Shown here: positions 8,279 to 17,183 of the stretch, piece by piece
Layout of the letters: every line of letters begins with the position of its first letter
How positions within the stretch are numbered: position 1 is the first letter of the stretch
Source of the DNA: Geomonas oryzisoli
Lineage (GTDB): Bacteria > Desulfobacterota > Desulfuromonadia > Geobacterales > Geobacteraceae
Assembly: GCF_018986915.1 (NCBI RefSeq)
Contig: NZ_CP076723.1
Location: 496,001-560,000 of the forward strand
Direction: 5' to 3'
Length of the DNA: 64,000 nt
Notes under the pieces: model-generated
The model's input: the letters and a program-made list of their open reading frames with translations, nothing else
The model's database searches: none
What the model was told of the DNA's origin: nothing
Program-made: the position numbers and the translations under genes

Positions 8279-8311
8279 TTTCGGCCTCCCCTGCTGCAGG
8301 GGAGGCCGAAA
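8279..8311 (-). terminator. Perfect hairpin after the amino-acid-binding protein gene
   Basis: A perfect 16-bp inverted repeat with a one-base centre, 8 bp past the stop codon of the solute-binding protein. There is no long T-run, so it may act as a weak terminator or as a 3'-end stabiliser. Confidence 0.6.
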
Positions 8312-8319
8312 ACAAAAGG

Positions 8320-9138
8320 TTACTTGTCGGCGGTGATCTTGAAGGTGCGCTTGAGCGGAGTGGCGGTCTTCGGGCCGAACCACTTCTCGAAGATCTTCTT
8401 CGCTTCGCCGTTTTTCTCCATCTCGAGCAGGGTCTTGTTCACGAAGGCGACGAAGTGCTTGTCGTCCTTGCGCATGCCCAGGCCGTAGGGCTCCTCGGAG
8501 ATCTGCAGGTTGGGGATCTCGAACTTGTTCTTGTTGGGAGCCTTGCCCAGGATGCCGGCCAGGATCGACTCGTCGGTGGTGACTGCCGCCACCTTACCCT
8601 GCTGCAGCGCCAGGAACGCCTGCGGGTAATCGTCGAAGGAGAGGATGGTGGCGGTGGGGATCGCCTTGGCCACGTTCTGCTCCGAGGTGGAGCCTTTGGC
8701 GGTGCCGATCTTCTTCCCTTCCAGGTCCTTGAGGCTCTTCACCGCGCCCTTCTTGGTGATGAACTTCTGTCCGGTGAGGAAGTAGGTGTAGCTGAAGTCG
8801 ATCTGCTTGGCGCGCTCCGGGTTCTTGGTCATGGTGGCGGCGATGATGTCGATGTTGCCTTCCATGAGCTGCGGCATGCGGGAGGCCGAGGTCACCGGTT
8901 TCACTTCCAGCTTCACACCGAGCTTCTTCGCGATGTACTTGCAGAAGTCGATGTCGTAGCCCACGATTTCGCGGGTCTTCTCATCCACGTAGCCAAACGG
9001 CGGCAGCGAATCCTTCACCCCGGCGACGAGGACCCCCTTCTTCTTCACCTCGGCCAGCGTGTCGCCTGCGGCGAGAGCGGCGTGGGCCATGATGCCGACC
9101 AGGGCAACAGCAGCGAACAGCGTCAACAGTTTCTTCAT
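8320..9138 (-). CDS. Amino acid ABC transporter substrate-binding protein
   Basis: A 272-residue periplasmic binding protein of family 3 (polar amino acids). A signal peptide covers residues 1-23, followed by the family core (PFGYVDE, GYDIDFCKYIAKKLG, MTKNPERAKQIDFSYTYF). The sequence is closest in pattern to glutamate/aspartate or general polar amino acid binders, but the ligand cannot be read from it. The partner ATPase gene lies 320 bp upstream on the same strand; no permease gene is nearby. The gap between them is filled with a GTTCAA-type repeat. Confidence 0.9.
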   Translation of the reverse strand: MKKLLTLFAAVALVGIMAHAALAAGDTLAEVKKKGVLVAGVKDSLPPFGYVDEKTREIVGYDIDFCKYIAKKLGVKLEVKPVTSASRMPQLMEGNIDIIAATMTKNPERAKQIDFSYTYFLTGQKFITKKGAVKSLKDLEGKKIGTAKGSTSEQNVAKAIPTATILSFDDYPQAFLALQQGKVAAVTTDESILAGILGKAPNKNKFEIPNLQISEEPYGLGMRKDDKHFVAFVNKTLLEMEKNGEAKKIFEKWFGPKTATPLKRTFKITADK

Positions 9139-9169
9139 CAGTGATCCTCCTTTTGAATGAATAAAACCC

Positions 9170-9448
9170 GTTCAACGTTCAAGGTTCAACGTTCGACGGA
9201 GTGAAAACGTACCGGATTATACCAGAGTGACTTGCACCTGCATCCTTTCTGGCAAAAAAAACAAGAAACAGATGCCGTTCAATGTTCCAGGTTCGACGTT
9301 CGACACAGTGAAAGCGCACAGGCAAACATCACAGTGACTTGCACGGGCATCTTCCCCGGCAAAAAAAGCAGCAATGCAGAAGCCATAGCTGAACCCATGC
9401 CTCGTGGGGTGAGTATAACCTCGAACGTTGAACGTTGAACCTTGAACG
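9170..9448. repeat. GTTCAACGTT repeat array with degenerate 90-bp duplication
   Basis: The 323-bp gap holds two imperfect direct copies of an approximately 90-bp unit (9170-9263 and 9276-9370). Each begins with GTTCAAxGTTC repeats and ends with TGACTTGCAC, GGCATC/GCATCC and GGCAAAAAAA. An inverted block of the same GTTCAACGTT unit closes the gap at 9423-9448. No gene is visible here. Confidence 0.8.
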
Positions 9449-9461
9449 GCCGTTCAGGCGG

Positions 9462-10196
9462 TTAGTGCATGGGCGAGAGCAGCTGTTTCAGGAATTGCTG
9501 CGCCCGTTCGTGCTGCGGGTTCTTGAAGAACTGCTCGGGCGCGGCCTGCTCCAGTATGGTGCCCTGATCCATGAAGACCACCCGGTGGGAAACCTCGCGG
9601 GCGAAACCCATCTCGTGGGTCACCACGACCATGGTCATCCCGCTTAGCGCGAGCTTCTGCATGACGTCGAGCACCTCGCCGATCATCTCGGGATCCAGCG
9701 CCGAGGTGGGCTCATCGAAGAGCATGATGCGCGGCTTCATGGCGAGGGCGCGGGCGATGGCGACACGCTGCTGCTGACCTCCGGAGAGCTGCGCGGGATA
9801 GGCGTCCCGCTTCTCGGCGAGGCCTACCCGCTCCAGAAGCGCCATGGCCTGTTCCTGCGCCTGTGCCTTCGGGGTCTTTCTGATCTTGATGGGGGCCAGG
9901 GTGATGTTGGCGAGGACGGAGAGGTGAGGGTAAAGGTTGAACTGCTGGAACACGAAGCCTACTTCGGCGCGCAGCTTGTTGATGTCGAGCTTCTTGTCGC
10001 TGAGATCCTTGCCGTCGACGATCAGGGTGCCCTGGTCGATCGGCTCAAGCTGGTTCACGGTCCGGATCAGGGTGGACTTGCCACTGCCCGAGGGACCACA
10101 CACGACGAGCACCTCCCCGGGTTTCACGTGGAGGTTGATGTCGTTCAGCACGTGCAGCTTCTTGAACCACTTGTGGACGCCTCTGAATTCGATCAT
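9462..10196 (-). CDS. Polar amino acid ABC transporter ATP-binding protein
   Basis: A 244-residue ATPase of the GlnQ/ArtP type. Walker A is GPSGSGKST (34-42), followed by the Q-loop FQQFNLYP, the signature [14 protein letters not shown] and Walker [15 protein letters not shown]. It would power uptake of the amino acid captured by the neighbouring binding protein. Start ATG at 10196 is preceded by GGGAG; an upstream in-frame start is less likely. No membrane permease is encoded in this unit, so it must pair with one elsewhere, or the locus has lost it. Confidence 0.92.
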   Translation of the reverse strand: MIEFRGVHKWFKKLHVLNDINLHVKPGEVLVVCGPSGSGKSTLIRTVNQLEPIDQGTLIVDGKDLSDKKLDINKLRAEVGFVFQQFNLYPHLSVLANITLAPIKIRKTPKAQAQEQAMALLERVGLAEKRDAYPAQLSGGQQQRVAIARALAMKPRIMLFDEPTSALDPEMIGEVLDVMQKLALSGMTMVVVTHEMGFAREVSHRVVFMDQGTILEQAAPEQFFKNPQHERAQQFLKQLLSPMH

Positions 10197-10314
10197 GGGT
10201 TGCTCCCGCTCGGTTAAGACCAGCACCACCGCGCTCTCATTACCCTCATCTTAAGTAACAGACGCGGCAAATGCAACCCAATTTTCGATATTGTCAAACT
10301 TCGTTCTGAAAAAG

Positions 10315-11151
10315 TTACAGGGATGGGTGGGCCAGTGTGCCGCCGATGGGGATCTTGAAGGCACCCGGTGAGGTCTGGTACTTGGTGAGCAATAAAAACA
10401 CGAACTTCTGGCGCTCCAGGAAGGAGGGCTTGGGCATCATCTCCATGGTGAGGTTGAGCGGCGAGGCACCTACCGGGTTGCCAAGGACGGTGTCGCCGGA
10501 GAGGCGGACATAGATGCCGTCGCCGTTTAAGGTAAAGCTTTTTAAAACGGCGCGCCCCTTGTCGATCTTGAGGGCGCCGCGCACCTCGCGGTAGGCGGCG
10601 TCGGGAAGGGGCATGGCGCCGATCTTGACTCCGGCAACCTCGGCGGCGCGGACCTCGAGCTGCAGCTCGCCCGTGCCTCCCCCTTTGTTCGCCTCCATTT
10701 TGCCGTTGAGCTTCAACTCTCCACTCACCTTGGCCTCGGCCACGGTGCTGAAGAAGGGGATGTCCTCGAGCCGCACGCCGCGGCACTGCATGCTCCACCC
10801 CTTTGCCGTGCCGAGGTCGACTTCCCCGGCGGCCTCGCCCGCTCCGATGCTGCCGCGGTAGGCAAGGCGCGCCTTGCCGGCAAGAAGCGGCAGCAGCTCC
10901 AGCCGCACCTTCACCCGGCCGAGTTTGAGGATCGCTCCCTTCTCGGAGCCGAGCTCCACCTTGTCGGCCTTGAGCCCCAGCGGAAAACTCTTGCCGAAGC
11001 CGGTGCACTCCAGGGTGTATCCCGCGTTCTCCGCGACCCGGACCAGGACCCCCTTGATGGCGTCGTTCGGGGTGAACAGCAGCGTCAGGAGCAGGAACAA
11101 AATGAGCGCCGCGGGTACGCCGCAGGCAAGGTAAAGGGTGCGTCTGTTCAT
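10315..11151 (-). CDS. gspN: Type II secretion system protein GspN
   Basis: A 278-residue inner-membrane protein with one N-terminal membrane helix (about residues 8-27) and a periplasmic beta-rich domain, matching the GspN family. GspN is an accessory part of the type II secretion inner-membrane platform. It is the last gene of the operon; its ATG directly follows the gspM stop codon. The 118-bp gap after it has no clear terminator. Confidence 0.82.
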   Translation of the reverse strand: MNRRTLYLACGVPAALILFLLLTLLFTPNDAIKGVLVRVAENAGYTLECTGFGKSFPLGLKADKVELGSEKGAILKLGRVKVRLELLPLLAGKARLAYRGSIGAGEAAGEVDLGTAKGWSMQCRGVRLEDIPFFSTVAEAKVSGELKLNGKMEANKGGGTGELQLEVRAAEVAGVKIGAMPLPDAAYREVRGALKIDKGRAVLKSFTLNGDGIYVRLSGDTVLGNPVGASPLNLTMEMMPKPSFLERQKFVFLLLTKYQTSPGAFKIPIGGTLAHPSL

Positions 11152-11694
11152 CTATTTCCCCGCCGGTGCCGGCTTGATGAGGGCGATGGTGAGAGTGAGG
11201 TCGAGCTTGGACGGGTCGTCGAACCTCTGCTTGATCAGGGCTTTCTTGACCGTCACCGGCCGGGCACCTTTCTCCAGGCGGTAGATCAGGTTGACCGTCT
11301 CGTTGGCGGATAGCCCTTCCATGCGCAGTTCGGCGGCGTCCTCCACGTAGCCCGGGATGTCATCGCCCTTGATGGATTTGACCTGGCTGGAGCGACCCTT
11401 GATGCCGATCTCGTCCACGATCTTGGCCGGGGAATCGTCCGCCTTGGTGGCCATCAGCCGGTTGGCCAGGCGCTGGGCTCCCTGGTTCGCCTCCTGGTAG
11501 CGCAGCTTCAGGCGCATCATTTCGGCGATGTCTGCCTCGCGCGCGGCGCGCTTTTTTTCCAGGACGGAGATCCTGCTGTTCGCTGCGGAAAGGAGCACCA
11601 GGATGGCCAGCACGATGGCGATGGCGACGCCGATGCGCTGACGGGTGCGCTGGTCCAGCCCCTGCAGGAGGGTGATCATCTCTTCGCGTTTCAT
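11152..11694 (-). CDS. gspM: Type II secretion system protein GspM
   Basis: A 180-residue bitopic membrane protein: short cytoplasmic start, one membrane helix (about residues 22-42), coiled-coil (about 43-75) and a small periplasmic ferredoxin-like domain. This is the GspM/PilO-like layout; GspM binds GspL in the inner-membrane assembly platform. Sequence similarity in this family is low, so position between gspL and gspN is part of the evidence. Its ATG overlaps the gspL stop codon by four bases. Confidence 0.82.
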   Translation of the reverse strand: MKREEMITLLQGLDQRTRQRIGVAIAIVLAILVLLSAANSRISVLEKKRAAREADIAEMMRLKLRYQEANQGAQRLANRLMATKADDSPAKIVDEIGIKGRSSQVKSIKGDDIPGYVEDAAELRMEGLSANETVNLIYRLEKGARPVTVKKALIKQRFDDPSKLDLTLTIALIKPAPAGK

Positions 11695-12980
11695 CGCGTC
11701 ACCCCCTTCATCTTGCCGCTCAGCGTGAAGGTGACGCTGCCGTCGGGTCGCGATTTGGTCTCACCCACCTCGGCCCCCTCCAGGACGGCGGCGGCACGGG
11801 TTTTCAGGTCACTTGCTGCCTGCGCGTTCTTTGCGTCCCCCTTCAGGCGCACGTCCGAGCCGGTCACCTCGGTTTCGTAGATGCCGAAGACGTCATCCCC
11901 CTTGACCTGGGCCACGTCGCTTAAAAGCTTCAGCACGTTGCTGGAGGTCTTGGCACCTTCCAGGCGCTTGATCTCGGAACGGAGCTCGGCAACCTCGTCG
12001 ACCGCCTTTTTCCGGGTCGGGAACACTTCCTTGTAGATGCCGGTGATGGCGCGATCCAGCGAGGCAAGGTCGCGTTTGACCAGGTAGTAGCGCACGCCGC
12101 TTTCGGCGAAGATGAGGAGCACCAGGGCGGCTGCCAGCATCATGCTCACCTTGAGACGCTGGTACAGCTTCTCGGTCGCGGCGGTGTAGGCGAGGGGGCC
12201 GCGACGCAGGTTGACGGCTGAATTGTCGGCCAGGGCCGCCGCCAGCGCGTAGGTGCCGGCCAAGTCGTGCGCGGCGCGCGGGTCGTCGCCGAAGGCTTCG
12301 AAGAGCCCCTTGGTGGAGGGGGAGACGGTCGCTTCCTCCTGCTTGCCTGGGGTGTGCGAGATCACGCGCTCCACGCGCAGGTTGCGGGAGAGCTCCAGCG
12401 CGGCCACGGTGCGCTGCAGATCCGCTTCGGTCGCGTTGGGGGGGAGGGCACGGAAGTAGATGGGGGCTCCGTCGCTGTAGGCGGCGACGGCCTCTCCGTC
12501 GCTCACCGCCACGGTCCCGGCGGCAGGCGCCAGCTTGTCCCAGTGGAACAGTGATGCGGTGACCACTTCCGGCTCGAGCCCGGCCTGCTTCAAAAGTTCG
12601 ATCTTCTCGGAGAGCTCCTGGACCCTGCCCCAGACCGCCAGCACCTTACCGCCGGAAAGCGGCAGGGCGTCGAAGGCCAACTGGTCCGTATCGAGTGCGG
12701 TCTCCCCTTTGAGTTCCAGCGGGAGGAGTTCGCGCACCTTGGCGCGGTCGCTGATGGGGAGCTCCAGCTCCCGCATGAACAGAGATGAGGGAGGGAGGGC
12801 GAGGACCACCCGGTGTTCACCGGTCGCCAGCGAGCTTCCGGCGAGGATGCGGGAGAGTTCCCCCTCCTCACCCGAAAGCGGGTGCCGCTCGGCGGAGAGG
12901 AAGGTCGCTCCGCCCTTCTTGGCCCTGAAACTGGCCAGGACCAGTTCGGTCCTTTTCAGCTGTACGATCAGCATGTCCAT
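11691..12980 (-). CDS. gspL: Type II secretion system protein GspL
   Basis: A protein of about 429 residues with a cytoplasmic actin-like (PilM-type) N-terminal domain, a membrane helix near residues 284-304, and a periplasmic ferredoxin-like end. GspL links the ATPase GspE to the periplasmic platform. I take ATG at 12980 as the start because GGAGAG lies seven bases upstream and it shares one base with the gspK stop codon (TGATG); a TTG five codons earlier is possible but sits on the ribosome-binding site. Confidence 0.86.
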   Translation of the reverse strand: MDMLIVQLKRTELVLASFRAKKGGATFLSAERHPLSGEEGELSRILAGSSLATGEHRVVLALPPSSLFMRELELPISDRAKVRELLPLELKGETALDTDQLAFDALPLSGGKVLAVWGRVQELSEKIELLKQAGLEPEVVTASLFHWDKLAPAAGTVAVSDGEAVAAYSDGAPIYFRALPPNATEADLQRTVAALELSRNLRVERVISHTPGKQEEATVSPSTKGLFEAFGDDPRAAHDLAGTYALAAALADNSAVNLRRGPLAYTAATEKLYQRLKVSMMLAAALVLLIFAESGVRYYLVKRDLASLDRAITGIYKEVFPTRKKAVDEVAELRSEIKRLEGAKTSSNVLKLLSDVAQVKGDDVFGIYETEVTGSDVRLKGDAKNAQAASDLKTRAAAVLEGAEVGETKSRPDGSVTFTLSGKMKGVTR

Positions 12981-13912
12981 CAATATTCTCTCCAATAAAG
13001 GACCCTGGGCGACGTGCTTCCCACGTCGGTCACCACGGCCTCGACGATACGTACGCTTTCTCCTACCTTCCCCTCGGAACGGATCCGGTAGATGGAACCC
13101 TTGAATCCGACTTTTATGGATAGGGCCTGGGTGAGCGTCGAGCTCCCGAAGACATCGGCGAGCGTTTTGATCACCTTGGTCTTGCGGTACTCGAGGATCT
13201 GGGCTACCTGGTCCCCGGTCATGAGGCTGTCATCCAGTGACATCAGGACCTCTTTGGGGGCTGTGTTGATGTTGATCACAGCGGCAGGGGCGCCGTTTGC
13301 CACTCCGTACGGTGTGACCAAGCCACGCAACTTGGCCAGGACTTCCGGGGTGTACCCCTTGATCAGCCCGAGCTCTTCGAAGGTGTCCAGCTTGTCGTTG
13401 TGCACCAGGAGCGGGGTCTTCAGGGTGCCGTAGTAGATCTTTTCTGCACCGCTTGGACGCGGCGTGTCGTCGGTGTCGACCCAGTCCGCCAGCGGGTCGT
13501 AAAGGTCGCGCGACAGCTTCAGGGTGTCGAAGAGCCTCAGCAGTGCATCCTTTTGGAACTGGTCCGGCGTGCCGGTCTGCGAGGTTGCGGCATTCAGGTC
13601 GATCTTGCCGGTCTCCTCCTCGATGGTGACGGTAACCGTGCCGTTGTCAGCGTCGAAAGACTGCGGCTTAGCCCACGGCTCCAGCAAGGAGCTGTACTCC
13701 CCCCCGAGCCTTAGCGTGCTGGAGACCTGCAGAAGCTTGATGCCACCAGCGATCCCAGACTCGGCCAGAATGCCCGCCTGCTGCGATGCTACAAAGTTGT
13801 GGCTGTGCGAGGTGTCGACGTAGACCTCGTTGACGAACTCGGCCAATAGTGCCACGAGAAGCGTAGTCACGATGAGTGCTATGACGAGGGCGAATCCCCT
13901 TTCCCCCCTCAT
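12980..13912 (-). CDS. gspK: Type II secretion minor pseudopilin GspK
   Basis: A protein of about 310 residues. The prepilin cleavage site (RGERGFAL) and hydrophobic helix occupy residues 1-26; the large globular domain contains the expected DLNAA, DWVDTDDTPRPSGAE and ININTAPKEVL stretches of GspK. GspK caps the pseudopilus tip with GspI and GspJ. Start ATG at 13912 overlaps the gspJ stop (ATGA); a longer upstream frame would place about 45 unrelated residues before the cleavage site, so I reject it. Confidence 0.92.
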   Translation of the reverse strand: MRGERGFALVIALIVTTLLVALLAEFVNEVYVDTSHSHNFVASQQAGILAESGIAGGIKLLQVSSTLRLGGEYSSLLEPWAKPQSFDADNGTVTVTIEEETGKIDLNAATSQTGTPDQFQKDALLRLFDTLKLSRDLYDPLADWVDTDDTPRPSGAEKIYYGTLKTPLLVHNDKLDTFEELGLIKGYTPEVLAKLRGLVTPYGVANGAPAAVININTAPKEVLMSLDDSLMTGDQVAQILEYRKTKVIKTLADVFGSSTLTQALSIKVGFKGSIYRIRSEGKVGESVRIVEAVVTDVGSTSPRVLYWREY

Positions 13913-14550
13913 GGCGTTTTCCTCAGCGTGGCGACGGTGCTGAAGACCTCGCCTCCCTTGGCCGTTATCGTGACTCTCACCTTGTTGGGAAGCCTGTTGT
14001 TGAGCGCCGTGTCCCACGTTTTGACCCACTTGCCGCCGTCCCAGCACTCGACCATGAACCCCTCCACCCGGTCCATCACCGGGTAGGGGACCGATGCCAC
14101 GCTGGTGTCGAGATAGAGGTCGCGGGCCTCGCGCACCAGGCCGAGGATCTGGTCGTCATCCTTTTCCCGTACCGAGTAACGCACCACCATGAGGTCGGAC
14201 GCCGGCGACGGGTCGATGCGAGGCGGGGTGAGAGCGGTGAACTGTAAAAGCGAAGCCGGCTTGCCGAAGCTGTCCCGGTCCTCGACCACGAAGTGGAACC
14301 GCTGTGTGGTTGCCGTTGTTGTCGTTGCACCGGCGCTTGATGTGGGTGCCTTGTAAAAGACCGACGTCAGCTCGTCGTGCAGCTTCCCCAGCGTGGCGGA
14401 GAGCTCGCGGCGCTCCTCCATCCTGATGCCCCCCTTGTCGCGGGCCGCGACTACCGAGAAGTAGGTGCCATACAGGGCGCCGGCCAGGATCACCAGAAGC
14501 GCCAGGGCGATCAGAAGCTCAATGAGGGTGAAGCCTTTGTTATTGCGCAT
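13909..14550 (-). CDS. gspJ: Type II secretion minor pseudopilin GspJ
   Basis: A protein of about 213 residues beginning with the class III leader and cleavage motif (KGFTLIELLIAL) and a globular beta domain of GspJ type. It forms the pseudopilus tip with GspI and GspK. The start ATG at 14550 lies inside the end of gspI (11-base overlap), and its own stop overlaps gspK, so the minor pseudopilins are tightly coupled. Confidence 0.9.
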   Translation of the reverse strand: MRNNKGFTLIELLIALALLVILAGALYGTYFSVVAARDKGGIRMEERRELSATLGKLHDELTSVFYKAPTSSAGATTTTATTQRFHFVVEDRDSFGKPASLLQFTALTPPRIDPSPASDLMVVRYSVREKDDDQILGLVREARDLYLDTSVASVPYPVMDRVEGFMVECWDGGKWVKTWDTALNNRLPNKVRVTITAKGGEVFSTVATLRKTP

Positions 14551-14884
14551 TTTGCGGTGCGTATTGCACAAGCGACAGCCTTTTCGTGTCGTTGGCCCAG
14601 ATGACGGTCAGACGGATCATGTTCAGGCCCGGGATCTCGGTCTTGGTTGTTTCGCGCTCCCACTTGTGATCGGGATGATCGGGCGCGAAGGTCCCCTTGG
14701 TGTCGGTCTTTTTGGCGAATTCGGGATCTTCCAGCTTGGCACGCCCCAGCAGTACAGCCGTGGTCTCCTCGGTATCGGCGGCGATACGCGAGAGGTGGAA
14801 GTTGACCGAGGAGATCACCGTCAAGAGGACGCCGGCGGTGATGGCAAGGGCGATCATCACCTCGAGTAGTGTGAAGCCTCTCAC
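14540..14884 (-). CDS. gspI: Type II secretion minor pseudopilin GspI
   Basis: A 114-residue minor pseudopilin with almost no leader: the cleavage motif RGFTLLEVMIAL follows the start immediately. GspI nucleates the pseudopilus tip. The start is GTG at 14884, overlapping the gspH stop codon (GTGA). The length is typical of the family. Confidence 0.9.
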   Translation of the reverse strand: MRGFTLLEVMIALAITAGVLLTVISSVNFHLSRIAADTEETTAVLLGRAKLEDPEFAKKTDTKGTFAPDHPDHKWERETTKTEIPGLNMIRLTVIWANDTKRLSLVQYAPQNAQ

Positions 14885-15402
14885 GAGTTCACCTCCTGGT
14901 ACCCTGCCTGGACCGTCACCTTCCCTCCCGAAGGGTAGGCCGTCACGGTGAACTGCTCCTTGCCCCCCTTGAGATGGATGGTCACGCCGTCGCCCACGCC
15001 TCCGGGGCCGAAGGGGATGACGACTTCACCCTCGGTGACCGCGCCGCGGCTGCCCACACTCACGTCCTCGATGTCGATCCCCTCTTCGATGAGCCGCCTC
15101 CCCATGAACTGGTCCGCCGGCTGCAGCTCTTCACCGGAAGGGGATACCTCGGTGATACGGGTGGTGTTCTCGCCCAGTTGCAGGTGCAGGCGGTAGACCT
15201 TCTTGGTGACGATGGCCTGGTCGTTGAGGAACCTGAGGCCGCTGGCCAGGTTGCGCGCCGAACTCTTAAGGCGGGTTGCCTCGGGCTCGGGGAGCCGCGG
15301 CAGCACGATCCCCGCCGCGAGGGCGATGATGAAGATCACCACCATCAGCTCCAGGAGGGTGAAGCCGGCTTGGCCGCGGTCATGGTTTTTGGCTTTATTC
15401 AT
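14881..15402 (-). CDS. gspH: Type II secretion minor pseudopilin GspH
   Basis: A 173-residue protein with a 12-residue leader, cleavage motif AGFTLLELMVVIFII and a beta-sandwich globular domain, as in GspH/FimT. It is placed just below the pseudopilus tip. The start ATG at 15402 follows a 96-bp gap from gspG that contains a small hairpin, the longest gap inside the operon. Confidence 0.88.
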   Translation of the reverse strand: MNKAKNHDRGQAGFTLLELMVVIFIIALAAGIVLPRLPEPEATRLKSSARNLASGLRFLNDQAIVTKKVYRLHLQLGENTTRITEVSPSGEELQPADQFMGRRLIEEGIDIEDVSVGSRGAVTEGEVVIPFGPGGVGDGVTIHLKGGKEQFTVTAYPSGGKVTVQAGYQEVNS

Positions 15403-15442
15403 CGATACCAAGTGCGGTCGTTCCTCTTGCGCAGCTTCAAGG

Positions 15443-15462
15443 CGGGCGAATGATTATTCGCC
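15443..15462. repeat. Small hairpin between gspG and gspH
   Basis: An 8-bp perfect inverted repeat (GGGCGAAT / ATTCGCCC, 4-base loop) in the gspG-gspH gap. It could stabilise the upstream gspG message, which encodes the most abundant pseudopilin. There is no T-run on the minus strand. Confidence 0.7.
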
Positions 15463-15498
15463 CCTACCGTCGGAATCCCGGGTGTCCTTCCGCCAGAC

Positions 15499-15942
15499 CT
15501 ACTTCATGCTCCAGCTTTCGATGTCGGCGTTCTTACCTTCGCCGCCGCGGGCGCCGTCGGCACCGTAGGAGGAGAGGTCGTAGTCGCCGTGCTCGCCGGG
15601 GGAGAGGTAGATGTAGTCGTTGCCCCAGGGATCCTTGGGCACGTTCTTGTTCTCCAGGTACCCCTCGGACTTGTAGTTGTTGGGGATCTTGCCGGTGGTC
15701 GGCTTGGTGACCAGCGCCTGCAGTCCCTGCTCGGTGCCGGGGAAGCTGCCGGTGTCAAGCTTGTAGAGCTTCAGCGCGGTTTCGATGTTGCGGATCTGGA
15801 CCTTGGCGTCGGCTACCTTGGCGTCGTCGCTGCGGCCGATGATCTTCGGCCCGACCAGGACGGCCAAAAGGCTCAGGATGACGATGACCACCATCAGTTC
15901 GATCAGGGTGAAGCCGCGGCTGTCTTTCATGGTTTTCAGCAT
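15499..15942 (-). CDS. gspG: Type II secretion major pseudopilin GspG
   Basis: A 147-residue major pseudopilin: short leader, cleavage motif [15 protein letters not shown], long N-terminal helix and the conserved C-terminal calcium-binding type region ([16 protein letters not shown] ... DLSSYGADG). It builds the piston-like pseudopilus that pushes substrates through the secretin. Start ATG at 15942 gives a normal leader and has a GAGG site. In Geobacter sulfurreducens a GspG-type protein (OxpG) is known to be required for metal-oxide reduction; whether this is its ortholog is inference. Confidence 0.95.
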   Translation of the reverse strand: MLKTMKDSRGFTLIELMVVIVILSLLAVLVGPKIIGRSDDAKVADAKVQIRNIETALKLYKLDTGSFPGTEQGLQALVTKPTTGKIPNNYKSEGYLENKNVPKDPWGNDYIYLSPGEHGDYDLSSYGADGARGGEGKNADIESWSMK

Positions 15943-15980
15943 GGAGTGACCTCGCAAAGAATGGAATGGAGTCATTACAG

Positions 15981-17183
15981 TTATTTCACCAACTGGTTCA
16001 GTTGCATGATGGGTAGCAGTACGGCGATGACCATGAAGCCGATGGTGAGACCCATGCCCAGGATCAGCATCGGCTCGAGCAGGGCCATGGAACGGGTCAC
16101 CTGCGCGTTGAACTCCTTCTGGAAGGCGTCGCCCGCCTTGATCAACATGGCGTCCAACTCGCCGCTTTTCTCGCCGACGGCGGTCATGTGAGTCAGAAGC
16201 GGCGGGAAGAGCGGGCTCGTTTTAAGCGCGCCGGAGAGGCTCCCCCCCTGGATCAGCGACTCGCGCGCCTCGGCCAGGAACGACTTGTACTCCCGGTTCA
16301 CCACGGCCTCGCCGGTGATCTCCATGGCCTTGATGATGGGGACGCCGCTTTGCAGCAAGAGCCCGAGCACCTTGGCGAAGCGCGACAGCACCAGGCGCCG
16401 CCAGAGCTGGCCCGCCATCGGGAGCCCCAGGATGAAGCGGTCGCGCTTGTGCAGGAAGTTCTCGTTGGCCTTGGCCCGCTTCCAGGCCGCGGCGGCGCCC
16501 AGGGCAGCCGCGCCCATGATCCACCACCCCTTTCGCACCGCGGTGCTCGCCTTGATCAATAGGACCGTGACCAGCGGCAGGGTGGCCTTGTTGCTCTCGA
16601 AGACGGCGGAGATCTTGGGGACCACGAAACCGAGCAGCACCATCATGACGCCGATACCGACCACCACCATGATGGCGGGGTAGATGAGGGCGGTAATGAC
16701 CCGGCTTCTCACCTCGGCCTGGTCCTCCTGGAACTCGGCCAGGCGCTCCAGTACCACCTCCAGCGCGCCGCTCGCCTCGCCGGCGGCGACCATGCCTATG
16801 TAGCTCTCGGAGAAGACCTGCGGTTCGGCGGCGAGCGCCTGCGCCAGTCCCTGGCCTTCGGCGAGCCGGTCGCGCACCCGCCCGAGCACCCGCTTCAGTT
16901 CGCCCGGCGCCTCCTGCTCCCACAGGGTCGCCACGGCCTCGTAGACGGGCACGGCGCTCCCCAAAAGGGTCGCGAGCCTCCTGGTGGCAAGGGAGAGGTC
17001 GGGGACGCTGACGCCGGAGTTGAGCGCCCAGCGGGAGCCTGCCTCGGTGGCGGGGGCGATCTCCTTGGCGAAGAGCCCCTTCTGCTTCAGCTGCAGCCGC
17101 GCGTCGTTCTCGCTGGCGGCGTCGACGGTCCCGGTGACCTCGGCACCCTTCTGGTTGAATGCGCTATAGCGAAAGGTCGGCAT
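15981..17183 (-). CDS. gspF: Type II secretion inner-membrane protein GspF
   Basis: A 400-residue polytopic membrane protein with two repeated T2SF domains (about residues 68-190 and 270-395) and three membrane helices (about 165-190, 216-238, 370-395). It is the inner-membrane core on which the pseudopilus assembles. The start ATG at 17183 lies 20 bases inside the 3' end of gspE and has an AGGA site. Confidence 0.93.
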   Translation of the reverse strand: MPTFRYSAFNQKGAEVTGTVDAASENDARLQLKQKGLFAKEIAPATEAGSRWALNSGVSVPDLSLATRRLATLLGSAVPVYEAVATLWEQEAPGELKRVLGRVRDRLAEGQGLAQALAAEPQVFSESYIGMVAAGEASGALEVVLERLAEFQEDQAEVRSRVITALIYPAIMVVVGIGVMMVLLGFVVPKISAVFESNKATLPLVTVLLIKASTAVRKGWWIMGAAALGAAAAWKRAKANENFLHKRDRFILGLPMAGQLWRRLVLSRFAKVLGLLLQSGVPIIKAMEITGEAVVNREYKSFLAEARESLIQGGSLSGALKTSPLFPPLLTHMTAVGEKSGELDAMLIKAGDAFQKEFNAQVTRSMALLEPMLILGMGLTIGFMVIAVLLPIMQLNQLVK

